Shown: positions 47,949-59,829, counted from the stretch's first letter. The stretch is 64,000 nt of DNA from Anodontia alba (GCA_964016985.1 OZ024828.1:13794742-13858741), one strand, 5' to 3'. Numbers and translations: made by a program. The notes: generated from the letters alone by a model not told the origin.

Positions 47949-48221
47949 TAAGACAATCACTTTTTGCTTTCAGAGTCAGTATGATACATAAAGATTATTT
48001 TATGTTAATTTTCATACATGCCATGTTTTTCTCTTAGAGAATTTGACCCCCACCGGTTCCTGACTAATACTATATCAAAGTTGAGTTAGTGGTGTATAAC
48101 ATTTCTAATTTCCATATGTTTCTGATGACTGAGACCATAAAACTCTGCCTAGATGCCAATAAATTGATGCTCTGTTATGCAATTAGTTAAGTAATGCTGA
48201 TAGCACAGGTAACTAGAATCC

Positions 48222-48233
48222 TCCCCCCCGACC

Positions 48234-48264
<31 letters not shown>

Positions 48265-48271
48265 ACACACA
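48222..48271. repeat. Poly-C run followed by (CA)n
   Basis: About 30 C with two interruptions, then about 11 CA units. Length is likely unreliable. Confidence 0.9.
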
Positions 48272-48616
48272 TGAAAAATTCTTAAATATAAAATACAAAT
48301 GATCTGTGCAAGTTTCAAAAACATCGGATCAAAAATGTAGACTTTATCACACAAATAATGCTGATAGATTTTCTTCATTTTTTACAGGGTTAATCCTTAC
48401 AATCTGTGCAAGTTTAAAAGAATCAGATCAAAAATGTGGACTTTATTGCGTAAACAAGAAAAAATTAACAGATGGTCAGACACACAGACAGATGCAAAAC
48501 GGGAACCATGCCATGACATAGTTCTTCTGGCCTTCAGCCAGTAGAGCTAAAAATAAAAATTGCCAATTAATCTAATAGTACTTCCTGGTTTAATCAAAGG
48601 CTCCATGGGATTACTT

Positions 48617-49008
48617 AGCCTTCACCACTCTCTGGGCTAACTCGGCAGACATTTTTCTAATTTTTCCAGAAAACAGGATTTGACATGCTGTGCAAACTGT
48701 TTCCCTGGAGACAATTTGCATGAAATGTTAAAACCTGTTTTCTGGGAAAAATATGAAAACATTTCAGTGTGTCGTTTGCTGAAAATTTTACCCAGCATGC
48801 TTCAAGTTAATCTCAGATCAAACACATTGATAGCCTAGCACAGATCTTAACGCTCAGCATGGTGGGTGAATATTTCAGCAGACACCATTCTGAAATATTT
48901 TTCTTACTTTTCCTGGAAAACTGGCGAAATGCCAAAGCCTGTCATCTGGCAAAAATATCATCAGTTTGTTGTCTGCTGAATAAGCCCAGAGAGTGGTAAA
49001 GGTTTTCA
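48617..49008. mobile_element. Two adjacent MITE family G copies
   Basis: Copy 1 (48617-48812): CCTTCACCACTCTCTGGGCT to TTTTACCCAGCATGCTTCAA, core GTTTCCCTGGAGACAATTTG. Copy 2 (48849-49008): ACGCTCAGCATGGTGGGTGA to AAGCCCAGAGAGTGGTAAAG, with a deleted centre. They lie in opposite orientations. Confidence 0.75.
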
Positions 49009-49252
49009 TAACTCCAGATAAGGGGCATAGTGAAAAGATTTTATTTTTTGTTATTTCTGCATGAAAAGATATCTTATGAGTACTTGCTGAAATTGAACCA
49101 GTCAGATTATTCAAATGATTATCCACAAGACAAGTTTGGGTGCAAAAATAATATATCAGCATGGCAATTCCAATGAGTACCTAACAGAAACCTTATTTGC
49201 CCTTAGTAGTTGGACAGATAGGCCTGAGTAAACCATGCATACAGTTATACAC

Positions 49253-49449
49253 CACAACCTCTTTATAACACTACTGTTGGGGTCCAAAGCATACAACTGT
49301 GTTATAGCCAAACAAAAATGCATAGAATATATAGAAAAATGACCATTTATGGTCATTTTTCTATATAATCTATACATTTTTGGGATCCATCTTTAAACCG
49401 TGTTGTATCCAAAACCGTGTTATAACAAACTGTGTTATAAAGAGGTTAA
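49253..49449. mobile_element. MITE family J, clean copy
   Basis: CCACAACCTCTTTATAACAC at the left and GTGTTATAAAGAGGTTAACG at the right. The central ATAGAAAAATGACCATTTAT is paired. Confidence 0.85.
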
Positions 49450-49547
49450 CGTGTACTTACCATATTCGACCTAATGACTGCACCGTGTGCGTAGGTTTTT
49501 CAAAATTACTGGGAAAACTTGTGGTAAAATACGTATCCAGTTACAGT

Positions 49548-49722
49548 CAAACCTGTGTTAAGCAAGCACCTATGGGAAAGCAAAAAATTGGTTGCTTAAA
49601 ACAGGTGCTTGCTTAATACAGGTAGATTTTAACATCTTTGCCTTTAATGGGATCTCATATAGTGGCCTTTAAAGGCAGATGATTGCTTAATACAGGTGGC
49701 CTTTGGGACAGGCTTGACTGTA
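49548..49722. mobile_element. TIR element (ACAGTCAAACCTGTGTTAAG ends)
   Basis: TACAGTCAAACCTGTGTTAA at the left and GGGACAGGCTTGACTGTATA at the right, with TA at both edges. GCTTAATACAGGT is repeated inside. A TA-targeted MITE, probably Tc1/mariner-like (inference). Confidence 0.65.
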
Positions 49723-49784
49723 TACTAAGGGGTCACTTAAAAATAGATCAGAGAAATGATGCTTATGCGATGTTTGTGGTTTTT

Positions 49785-49905
49785 ATTTCTGTTATTCAGA
49801 TTTTCTTTATAAATGCATATTTTGTGGGTACCCATTTGAATTGCATTGACAAGATGATGCAATTCAAATGGGTATCCACAACATATGCCTTTATAAAGAC
49901 AGGGA
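49785..49905. mobile_element. Family E-like fold-back, divergent core
   Basis: ATATTTTGTGGGTACCCATT, TGAATTGCATTGACAAGATG and ATGCAATTCAAATGGGTATC. Same GTGGGTACYCATT boundary as family E but a different apex, TGAATTGCAT. Confidence 0.65.
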
Positions 49906-50411
49906 TAAAAAGTGCACTGGCTGTAATCTGAAGACTACTGAATTGCTTGACAGTGCGTTTTTAGGGGTATGTGCGGATATAAGGCGAATACGGTATATTT
50001 AACTGCTCTAAAAGCCTTGGCAAGGTGCTTCTAATGAGTCCCCACATGCCCTTTTGTGCAAACATAAGAAAAACATACACTTTATATCTGGACCTATGAT
50101 TTACTTATGAGATATGTGCCTAATAAAGCAGACCCTAAAGGAGTGGTCTGATCTGGGTCTACAGTTTGCTCAAAGATTTTTGTAAAAATATTTAAGTAAA
50201 TGCAATAACAGATAATTAAACATTTATCCAGTTCTAACATCAGCGGTGATGAAATCAACTTACTTGATTATTCATTATATTGATAGTACACCTATCGTGT
50301 CTATGGCTAGTTACCCGGTATATGAGTATCATCATTACTATTACATGCTGCGTCAGAGGTCAGTTGTCATTACTATTTGGGCTGTGTCAAGCGAAAAAGT
50401 GCCTGAAATCT

Positions 50412-50613
50412 GGCCCCGAGGTTATAAAACTTTTTTCATGCTCAACTCAGCTGAGCATGAAATTTTCTCTGCTTATAAATATGAAAATGCCAACAATAGT
50501 TGGCATTTTCATATTTATTAGCAGAGAAATTTCATGCTCAGGTATGTTTAGCAAGAAAGAGTTTGCATGCTCAGCTGAGTTGAGCATGAAAAAAGTTTTA
50601 TAACCTCGGGGCC
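50412..50613. mobile_element. Family I hairpin element with 48-bp perfect TIRs
   Basis: The left end GGCCCCGAGGTTATAAAACT continues through TTTTTCATGCTCAACTCAGCTGAGCATG. It is exactly complementary to 50566-50613. The inner ATATGAAAATGCCAACAATA pairs with GTTGGCATTTTCATAT. A second copy runs off the window end. Confidence 0.9.
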
Positions 50614-51010
50614 TGGAGATGGAGACATCAAGGAACAAATGAGCAATGGTATCATGATTTTTGTGTGCACAATAAACCTATCTAACGTCCAAGTGTGTAC
50701 CAAGTTTCAACTCTCTGGACTTCAGAGTTACTGAGAAAATTGTGGCAAAAGCTTTCATCTGAAGTGGTTACCAAATGACAGAAGGACAGAAAGTCAGAAT
50801 CATGGAAGGACAGAATGACAGAAGGATAGGGCAAGTCCAATACAGCCCTCCTCTCCCACATTTTCAAAGCGAGGCTATAATGACAACCATCTGGGTATGT
50901 CAGGGCAAAGTGGGAAAAAATATGGGGCTTTCACCCCTTTACTATTGCATCATCTAAATAACAGTGCAAGGTAAGTTTGTATTTATGTTTTTTATACCCA
51001 AAAAATACAG

Positions 51011-51249
51011 GGCCCATTTGTTCAAAACTTAACGATGGAACGTATTGTTAAAACTTTTATCATTAAGTATGGCATATATGCTAATATTTTTGCTGAAAAA
51101 ATGTTAGTAGCTTTTGCATTTGCAAAAGCTACTCACTTTTTTTTTTTCAGCAAAAATACCTTTGAATTAAATATTATAATTACTAGAACAGTTAACACTT
51201 TGACCACTAATGAGCCCGTTAAGCTAACAATGCTTTGAACAACTGGGCC
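51011..51249. mobile_element. TIR element (GGCCCA-TTGTTCAAA ends)
   Basis: GGCCCATTTGTTCAAAACTT at the left and GCTTTGAACAACTGGGCC at the right. AGTAGCTTTTGCATTTGCAAAAGCTACT (51107-51134) is a perfect inner palindrome. Confidence 0.75.
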
Positions 51250-51540
51250 TAGAAGTGTCCATTCAAATAACAAACAATTAGTATACATTTTACAAACTTG
51301 AATTCCTTATGATAGATCAAAATCACTTCAGTAGTTTTGTAGAAGAAACAGTTTAAAATTGTGAGTGGATGCACAGGCTGATGGGTGGACACACTGACAG
51401 ACAACAGATGAAAAGTGATCATTATAGTTCATAATGAGTTACATTCAGGTGACCCAAAAGTTCGTAATTACTAATCTGTTAACTGGTTATGATTTTGACC
51501 AATGTTTGCATTATTACAATTCTGGCAATAAAAGGCATGA

Positions 51541-54347
51541 CCTTCAGAACAGTCTGGGCAAATTCAGCAGATGTCAATTTGGTGTATTAGTTTTCTAACT
51601 TTCCCACAAAAGAGTTTGACATTTCATGCGGATATTCTCCTTAGCAAAACAAAACAAAGGTTTTAATACTTCATGTAAAGATGACAATATCTGCAAGAAA
51701 CATTAAACTGAATTTTCTTGGAAAAATAAAAAGAAGAGGTTCAAAGGCCAGGATTCACTCACCTGATAAAAATAGTTTTTACATATCTGCAAATGCCATT
51801 CAACATCTTCTAGTATTGCCACAGCTACCAGGATATAAGTTTAACCAAAAAGGTCAAAGGTCATCCCAGTACCATCATTTCAACAAACTTAGTAGACTTT
51901 GAGACCCTGATGCTGTTTACCAAGATTCAGCCTCAGAGCTTTCTTAGTTCCAGAGAAGAAGACTTTTTCAGTGTTTTACCATATATTGGCATTGCAGCCA
52001 CCTTGTTGAATAGGCAGAAGCATTTAAACAAACTGTCAATATCCTTTCGACAGAAGGCCCTATGTTAACTATGTAAAATCTACTGAAAACTGTTCAAGCT
52101 GTTTCAGAGAAGACATTTAAAGATTTCACAATTGTATAGCATGTATATAGCCCAAGGGAAAAGGCATAGAGACAGTAGCTAAACAGTTTTACTACCTTAA
52201 TCATAAGTTGTAAGTTTCAGCCATTATTCTTTATTAGCCAATGACAAAATGATTTTTCATCATTTTTCCCATATAAATGTATGGGGGTGCAAATTTGACC
52301 TTGCCAAAAAAAAGGACAAAAGTCAGCTATATACCAAGATTCAGCCTAAAAGATTTCTTGGTTCTGGAGAAGATTTTTAAGTCTTTTTACCATAAATGGG
52401 CATGGCAATTATCTTTTTCAATGGGGTGGAACCATTTGAGCAAATCATCAATATCCTTTCGACAGAAAGCCCCATGTGAAATCTGGTGAAAATTGCTCAA
52501 GCGATTTCAGAGAAGAAGCTATTTAAAAACAAGATGGTGGATTGTGGTGGCCCTTTTGGAATTCCGATCATCACAATCTTAGATATTTTTGGTCTAGAGG
52601 TCATCCTGTTGCTACAGTTTAAGTTTCAACTCAAATCTCCCAATGGTTCAGGAGGATAAGTCAAAAACTGGTTTTCAAGATGGCAGTTGTGGTGGCCATC
52701 TTAGACTCTGATCAGCAAAATTTTACATACTTTTGATCTACAAGTCATTCTGTTGCTACAATGTAAGTTCCAACTCAAACCATCCAGTGGTTCAGGAGCA
52801 GACTTCAAAAATAGATTTTCAATATGGTGGCTGTGGTTGCCACTTTGGATTTCCAATCAGCATGATTTTTGCTATTTTTCTTCTACACATCAACCTGTTG
52901 CTACATGTACATTGTAAGTTTCAAGTGAATTCACCTTCTGATTTGTGAGATGATGTCCAGAATAGATTTTCCAAGATGGCTGCTGTGGCGACCATCTTGA
53001 ATTTTCGATCAACACAATTTTAGCTTATTTCGATCTAGATGTCTTCCTGTTGCTACAGAGCAAGTTTCAGCTCAAATCAATCAAAGGTTTGGGAAGAGAT
53101 GTCAAAAATTGATTTTTTAGATGGCAGTTGTGGCGGCCATTTTGGATTTTCATCAGCTCACTTTTAGCTATTTTGTGTCTACTAGATGGCCCAATGCTCC
53201 TCATCAAGTTTCAACTCAATAATGGATCATAATCTTTAGAGATGTCCAAAAATATCAATTCTTAATATTTTTCCTATATAAATGTATAGGGCCCATACAA
53301 ATGCATGGGGAAGCAACAAACTTGACCTCGCCAAAAAAAAGGTCAAATGTCAATGTAGGACCATCATTTTAGCAACTTTGGTAGACCTCTTGTCCCCAAT
53401 GTTTTGTGCAAAGATAGGGCCCCAGGGCTTATTTGGTTCTGGAGATTTTTTAAAGGATTTTACTATATAAGGGCACTGGTGGCTTCAGAGGAGAAGTCCT
53501 TTAAGTTCTCAACATTTTTCCCATACAAATGTATGGGGCCCATACAAATGCATAGGGAAGCAAACTTGACCTCACCATAAAAAGGGTCAAACATCAATGT
53601 ACGACCCTCGTTTTAGCAACTTTGGTAGACCTCCCGTCCCGATGATTTTTGCAAAGATTCAGCCCTAAGGCATCCTGGGTTCTGGAGAAGAAGAGTTTTA
53701 AAGGGTTTTATCATATATGGGTATGGTGGCCATCTTGGTCAATGGACCACAACCATTTTAGCAATTTTTCTTTCCCCTGTCCCAAGAAGGCTCCACAATG
53801 AAATTTGAGCAACACTGGCCCAGCAGCTTCAGAGGAGAAGTCATTTGAAGTTTTCAACATTTGTCCCATACAAATGTATGGGGCCCATACAAATGCATGG
53901 GAAAACACACTTGACCTCGCCATAAAAAGGTCAAGCATTAATATACGACAATCATTTAGCACTTTGGTAAACCTCCTGTCCCCAATGATTTGTGCAAAGA
54001 TTCAGTCCTAAAGCATCTTCAGTTCTGGAGAAGAAGATTTTTTAAGGTTTTTATCATATATATAGGTAAAGTGGCCATCTTGGTCAATAGACTGTTAGCA
54101 TTTTAGCAATCTTTCATTCCCCCAACCTTATGAGGCTCCATATGAAATTTGAGCAAAACTGGCTCAGCGGCTTCAGAGGAGTTGTTTGAAAATGTTAATG
54201 GACTGAGACATGGATGCACAGACAGATGCACAGATGACGGACGGACGGTGGACAAAAAGTGATCACTATAGCTCATCCTGAGCACAGCTCAGGTGAGCTA
54301 AAAGTATTCAAAAATGTTGCTTGCTGAAGTTTTTACCCAGCATGCAT
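51541..54347. mobile_element. MITE family G copy split by a composite element
   Basis: The left part (51541-51736) ends GAATTTTCTTGGAAAAATAA. The right part resumes at about 54301 with AGTATTCAAAAATGTTGCTT and TTTTTACCCAGCATGCATGG, the normal family G continuation. Confidence 0.75.
51737..54300. mobile_element. 2.6-kb composite pearl-like element with degenerate core repeats
   Basis: Left subterminal TTCACTCACCTGAT (51753) and right CAGCTCAGGTGAGCTAAAA (about 54283) are inverted, as in the element at 41110. The core repeats phrases such as AAATGTATGGGGCCCATACA, AACTTGACCTCGCCA, AGATGGC-T/GTTGTGG and CCATCTTG with variable spacing. A GATGACGGACGGACGG microsatellite (about 54232-54250) precedes the end. 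No coding capacity. Confidence 0.75.
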
Positions 54348-54570
54348 GGCATTAACTGATTGCGATTTCCTCACTGCACAGCAGACATCTCCAGGACAAT
54401 CATCTCTTGCCAATATATATTTGAAATAATTACATCCATTTACAGATTTGTCATTTCCAGTGGGTGTTATGGTATTATAAGCTGTAAAATTTCTGCACAC
54501 TTATTAATCTGACATAATAAAAGACACCAGACGAACATTACATTGCTTAATGTCTTTCACAAGCCTAGCT

Positions 54571-54770
54571 ATTAACTCTTTTGGTGCCAAATTTCAGATG
54601 ACATTTGTCGTCTGCTTTTTTATTTTAACAAACTATCGTTTTGAAAGACGTTTATATGCAAAGTTGAAAGACTGAATGTCAAACAGCATAGATCCAGATG
54701 AGATGGCTCATCTGGATCAATGCTGTTTGCAAAAGCCTATTATTATCGCCTGTGGCAGTGAAAGAGTTAA
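54571..54770. mobile_element. TTAA-ended MITE with AAACAG core (TTAACTCTTTTGG ends)
   Basis: TTAACTCTTTTGGTGCCAAA at the left and TGTGGCAGTGAAAGAGTTAA at the right. The core TCAAACAGCATAGATCCAGATG pairs around AGATGGCTCATCT (54676-54725). Another end type carrying the AAACAG-type centre. Confidence 0.65.
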
Positions 54771-54972
54771 AGAACCAAGCAAACTTTGTAGCAGAAGACA
54801 TTCTAATTTCTTTATTTTTCATGATAAATAAGTCTTGACATATCATGTGAATCATCTGCTTGGCAGATGATTCACATGAAATGCCAAGACTTATTTTCTA
54901 TGAAAAATATAAAAAAAAAAATGAATTTTAAAGTGTCCTCTCTGCAGTTATGACTGACACTTTATGGTTTAA
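54767..54972. mobile_element. MITE family B copy
   Basis: Shares the TTAA at 54767-54770 with the previous element. CATGTGAATCATCTGCTTGG is perfectly paired. The right end ACACTTTATGGTTTAA is diverged. Confidence 0.75.
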
Positions 54973-55239
54973 CGGAAAGTTTCTGTGTCTATACACTATG
55001 ATAAGCAACTATTGATATGCACAAACAGCGATTTATTTTATTCATTAAATATTTCAAATAGATTTATTTTCTATTTGTCAAAATGTTTTGCCATTATAAA
55101 AGACTGGCAGACACATAAAAACTGAATAATACCAAAATGGCCAAATGCATCCCTTACACTAATATAATTTATGCCTCCAAGTCACTTATCACTTAACAGG
55201 ACCCAAACATTCAAAAGTCACCAGTTAGAGGACTTCTAA

Positions 55240-55415
55240 TAAGTACCCAGAACAAACCCACATGAGATGGTGCAGAATGCGGCATCTCATCAGGATCTAC
55301 ACTGTTTGCCACTCATCCAGCAATTTTTAGACACATCGTGTAGTAAATTATACCTGTTCAAATTTTAGAACAAGTATGGTAAGGAGTTGAGGTGTCCGAA
55401 TACTTAGGGTAAATA
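55240..55415. mobile_element. MITE family C copy, left part lost
   Basis: ATGCGGCATCTCATCAGGAT, CTACACTGTTTGCCACTCAT and GTGTCCGAATACTTAGGGTA form the right half. Confidence 0.7.
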
Positions 55416-55479
55416 TAGTACTTGCTGAAGGCCACTAGTGTCTCTAAGGAACTCCAGCTTGCTCCATCTACTCTGCTTA

Positions 55480-55835
55480 TATATCTGTAGATAAGAGAGG
55501 TATCAGTTCAATAGTTTTCTTATTTCTCCATGAAAATGTATGTTGTGGGTACTTACTAGAATAAACTCATCAAGTCAATTCTAATGAGTACCCATGTCCC
55601 ACAATATATGTTTTTGTTAAGAAATAATAAAGCTCTTGGTAAGGTGTTTTTTTTCAGCCCAAAGTATTGATATTTTTCTTATTTCTCCATGAAATATGTT
55701 GTGGGTACTCATTAGAAGCACCTCAGTGAGGCACTTCTAATGAGTACCCACAACATATATTTACGTGGAGAAGTAATAAAACTATTTACCCGATACCCCT
55801 CTTATCTTGACTTATGGAAATCAGCAAAATATCAA
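55480..55835. mobile_element. Two tandem MITE family E copies
   Basis: Copy 1 (55480-55640): GAAAATGTATGTTGTGGGTA and CAATTCTAATGAGTACCC. Copy 2 (55650-55830): GTTGTGGGTACTCATTAGAA, GCACCTCAGTGAGGCACTTC and TAATGAGTACCCACAACATA. Confidence 0.8.
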
Positions 55836-55843
55836 TACTTTTA

Positions 55844-56059
55844 ATAACCCTTGTCCTGCTGAATAAATTAAGATGCTTAATGTTCACTTCTAATTTTCAG
55901 CCAATCAGATTATAAGATCCAGTTTTTTGCTATAAATTCACATACTTAATGGCAAACAGTACAGATCCAGATCAGTTGGCTTCTTCAGAAGCCAACTGAT
56001 CTGGATCTACACTGTTTGCAAAGGTAGGGTATATCCGGGTTCAGCAAGACAAGGGTTAA
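55844..56059. mobile_element. MITE family A copy
   Basis: ATAACCCTTGTCCTGCTGAA to TTCAGCAAGACAAGGGTTAA. The palindrome is intact, and the left TTAA is mutated to ATAA. Confidence 0.87.
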
Positions 56060-56924
56060 ATCAAAGACCGTGCCTTGTCTGAAGCTTTGTATATAGCTAA
56101 ACATGTACTGTAAAAACCACTCTTGTCAACTTGCCTGTCTCTGAAAAATGTCACTTGTTTCTTCCAAATGTCACAAGCTAAAGGTTAATGCAATTAATTA
56201 TAACAGCCCTGTCTGACTACATAAAGTGTCTGAGAACCAACTTTTCTGACTAGGAATTGGATGTGTTTAGGATTTTTACAATACAAGACAAAAGTCTTTT
56301 TGTTATCTCTTGAGCCAATTCATACAAGACTACAGAATGGCACATGCACAAAGTGAAGACCAAACCTTGTTTTATTAATAATTTTGATGCTTACCTTTGC
56401 TTTGCTACCATGTTTACATATTTTGTCAAAAACAGAAAAATGTAATTCAAGTCTGTACATTTAATTGTTTATAGACTGAGGCACCAAATCACCCTTATAA
56501 CCTACCCCCGCTCCCCTGCCCCCGCCCCCACCCCTCATCCCCAAAAAATTCCATTATCCTGTGGAATTTCAGTGGCTATGATTTTTAAAAAAACCCATTA
56601 AAATTCATGTAGAATTAAACATGTTAGCTCTCTGGTCGTTCCCATGGTGGCGTGCTGAAAATACAACGTCTTATAGATTCCTGTTGATTTTGACAGTTTC
56701 GTTTCCAATGACCATAAGAACCCTAAATATCAGGACATCATTACAAATTACCAGTGTATTTAATATTAGTGTACTTCATTTCTTACTATTTGTATACTTC
56801 ATTTCTTAATCTTTGTTTACTTCATTTCTTAACATCACATCAATTTAACGACTTGGTAAGTTAAACTAACAAAGCAGAGAACAACTGAGCCTTGATTGTT
56901 TTCAAAGGGCTAAAGTTTCATTAA
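56060..56924. other. No gene; unassigned sequence
   Basis: Includes a C-rich stretch near 56508-56535 and three tandem ACTTCATTTCTTA boxes at 56770-56832. No coding sequence or MITE recognised. Confidence 0.4.
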
Positions 56925-57300
56925 TATATTAAAGATTCCATATTCCTAAAAAACAGACATTTTATTATCCAAGAAAGGTTTAATAAATAGATATATGGTA
57001 TTAATACAATCATAAAATGTGGCACCGGATAGACTGTAAAATTTCAGTTAGTCTCTCTTTCTTGAACTGGATCAAAGATGAAATGATTTTTATCATATCT
57101 CTGAATTCATGTTGCCAACATTCAGAAATACAATAAAACATCATTTCATTTGTATCCAGTTCAAAACCAAGAGATTAACTGAAATTTTACAGGCTGTCAG
57201 ATGCCACATTTTATGATCGTATTAATACCATGTATATATTTATTAATATAAATGATTAATGGATGAAAAATGTCTATTTTTGAGGAATATGGAGCCTTTA
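56925..57300. mobile_element. Family H long palindrome
   Basis: GATTCCATATTCCTAAAAAA and ATTATCCAAGAAAGGTTTAA at the left return as GAGGAATATGGAGCCTTTAA at the right. The inner CTGTAAAATTTCAGTTAGTC / TAACTGAAATTTTACAG arms and CAACATTCAGAAA mark the centre. Confidence 0.85.
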
Positions 57301-57614
57301 AATGCAACCAATTTGCTTCCAATTCAAGAATTTCATGAAACTGTGGATTAAGAAAATAATGATTAAGTTCCAAATACAGACCAACACATTCACAGCAAAT
57401 CCCAATCAATCCTGTCCGTAATTGTGTTGTGTCATGCATGAAGGGACTTTCAGTGTGTACAAATGTTATTTTAACAGTAAAAACTGCACAGATACAAAGT
57501 CTGATCTTTGCCTTTGATATTTGTCAAAGAAGTCCATATACTGTAGAATTCATGGACAAAAAAAGTAAAGGCCATAATGTACTGTGTAAGTGCATCAATG
57601 GGCCATCATTGCTT

Positions 57615-57880
57615 CTACTAATTGATTGTGTTGGAGTTTAACAATACGTCAACCCTTGGTGGTCATTTTGCATTGTCTCCCAGAGAAAGGGAGACGAGAG
57701 GTACAGGGGAGAAAGAAAAATAAATGAAAGTGAAGAAAGAGAAGAAATAAAAGCATTCCCCCTCTACCTTTACATGCTGCAAGGATAGCAGGCCTTGCCC
57801 AGCTGTAAGCCAATATCTGTTAGAAGCCTCAGTGACGTCAGATACATGACACCTTTGCCTCACCCAACCACCCCCAACAT
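57615..57880. repeat. Purine-rich dispersed repeat, single unit
   Basis: TTGATTGTGTTGGAGTTTAA, CCCAGAGAAAGGGAGACGAG and GCCTTGCCCAGCTGTAAGCC. Same unit as the tandem block at 59830-60560. Confidence 0.65.
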
Positions 57881-57898
57881 TCCTTCTAAATGCCATAT

Positions 57899-58008
57899 TT
57901 AATGTTTAGCATGCTGGGTAAAGGTTTCAGCAATTAATTTTGAAATATTTTTCTTATTTTTCCCAGAAAATAGGATTTGATATTTCACACAAATTGTCCC
58001 CTTAGGTT
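57899..58008. mobile_element. MITE family G, left half
   Basis: TTTAGCATGCTGGGTAAAGG and TTTTTCCCAGAAAATAGGAT, then AAATTGTCCCCTTAGG and loss of the right half. Confidence 0.65.
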
Positions 58009-58049
58009 AATGTTAACTTATATATTCAGACACCTACTTGTTCTAAAAT

Positions 58050-58235
58050 CATAGCTCTTGATAAGATGCTTTTTTTTTTTTTCAATCTAGAAGTATTCAC
58101 TACTGATATTTTTCTTATTTCTCCACAAAAACATATGTTGTGGGTACCCATTAGAAGTGACTCAAGCAGGTGCTTCTAATGAGTACCCAAAACATATGTT
58201 ATGGTGGAGAAATAACAAACCACAAACTCTCCCCT
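58050..58235. mobile_element. MITE family E, clean copy
   Basis: CTCCACAAAAACATATGTTG, GGTACCCATTAGAAGTGACT and AGGTGCTTCTAATGAGTACC, with AACATATGTTATGGTGGAGA on return. Confidence 0.8.
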
Positions 58236-58800
58236 AAATACAATATTTTTGCTTTCTTTTAACAATGGACATGGTAGGTCTCTAGTTCCACAGCTTACCT
58301 TGCTCAGAGTATAATTATGTGCCAGATCTCATGAAAATATTCTGCCTTAGGATCCTTGCTGGACATTTAAATATTTGGTCTCTGAATTTAGTCCCAGCAT
58401 TTTCTGATTAATCCTGGCAAATATACCATTACCTGTGGGTTTTTGAAATTTTCTATTGTTTCAAAGATTTTTAAATTATGTGGCATTTTGGCATTCAAAC
58501 AACCACACTCAAGCTGCCTCACCAGAACCTGAGTTTGGTCAAGCACTTGTATGATAGGGTAGGACCCCACCTGACCACATCCTTGCCCCTATTCACATGT
58601 TCAGGGCCTCCTATGCCTCAGTTCAGCCCAACTCTTCCTAACTTAAACCATCCTACAAACCTGCCAGCTTTAGAAGATTGGTAGATTGTTGACATTAGAC
58701 CTTAGTTTGCACCATTAATGTAACCGGCTTTGTTTCATTTGGAAAATGGACACTTCGTCTAACAAAGCATTGTTAAATTTCACGTTATAGATTAGTTTTG
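58236..58800. other. No gene; unassigned sequence
   Basis: A local inverted pair CAAGTGC/GCACTTG is weak. No conserved peptide in either strand's short frames. Confidence 0.4.
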
Positions 58801-58810
58801 TTTGTTTGTT

Positions 58811-59085
58811 TGTGCTGAGGTTTTATGGCCCAGTCAATCTAATGAGGTTGTGTCGAGCCCAGTCAGTTTACCTAGCCACACTTTTACTGGGCAGGCTTAG
58901 TCCTCTATGTGGTTAACCAGTACTTATGCACATTCTTTCGCCAAAAACTGACAACTGCCCTTTAAGAATCAGCGGAATGGAGAGAATGACCATAGAATCA
59001 ATCAATTTCCACAAAAGAATGTTGCCGAACACACAACCTCCTAATCAGACGCATATCCAACTGAGCCACAGATGCCGGCAGTTCA
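58811..59085 (-). mobile_element. tRNA-derived SINE, minus strand
   Basis: GCTGAGGTTTTATGGCCCAG, TACTGGGCAGGCTTAGTCCT and AACTGACAACTGCCCTTTAA match 12313-12612. The head complement ends CCAACTGAGCCACAGATGCC. A TTTTGTTTGT duplication flanks it (about 58796 and 59086), weakly. Confidence 0.8.
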
Positions 59086-59250
59086 TTTTGTTTGTAGCAC
59101 TCTTTATTTTATTTACTGTCTCTGACTTTATTATTTGAAAAGTTATTATTTCATTTGATTTGATGAGTTGTTTTTAGTTTGAAATTGCTTTAGTTCATTT
59201 CAAATTCGTTTGTTTTGTTTGCAAATAGAACTTTTGACGCTTCCATACTA

Positions 59251-59432
59251 TAGCACTCTGGGTAAAATTTTCAGCAGACGACATTGAAATATTTTTCTTA
59301 TTTTTCCCAGAAAATGGGTTTGACATTTCTGCAAATTGTCTCATGAAATGTCAAAGCCTGTTTTCTTGGAAAAACAAGAAAAAAATCATCAATCCGTCAT
59401 CTGCTGAATCAGCCAAGAGGGTGGTTAAGGTT
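59251..59432. mobile_element. MITE family G copy
   Basis: TAGCACTCTGGGTAAAATTT at the left and CAGCCAAGAGGGTGGTTAAG at the right. The apex is reduced to CTGCAAATTGTCTCATG. Confidence 0.75.
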
Positions 59433-59454
59433 AATTAATTCTTTGCACACAAGA

Positions 59455-59640
59455 TGAATTTAGCACACAACAACTAACTGAAATTTTTCTTATTATTTAT
59501 TTTTTTTTTACAAGAAAACAGGGCTTGACTTTCATGTAAATTCTTTCCTTAAAAGCAGATTCATATGAAATATCAACCCCTATCTTCTGTGAGAAAAAAT
59601 AACAAGTTTATTCATAAATGCTGCATGTTGATATTTCTAT
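59455..59640. mobile_element. Diverged family B/G-like fold-back
   Basis: AAGAAAACAGGGCTTGACTT, TTCATATGAAATATCAACCC and ATCTTCTGTGAGAAAAA follow the arm order of these families. The ends are not recognisable. Confidence 0.4.
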
Positions 59641-59829
59641 TCACCATTCAAGGTTAAATTAATCTGGTCTGATTAGTTTTTCATGTTTTGCAAAGAGCAC
59701 ATTGACAGAAAACTTCTGATAACCCAGAACAGTAATTGGAAGTACCGTATTTTCTCTAAATATTGGAAAAATTTTGTTTGTGTTTGATGTCAACCCTTGT
59801 GGGTCATTTTTTTGTGTCCTCTCCCAGAG

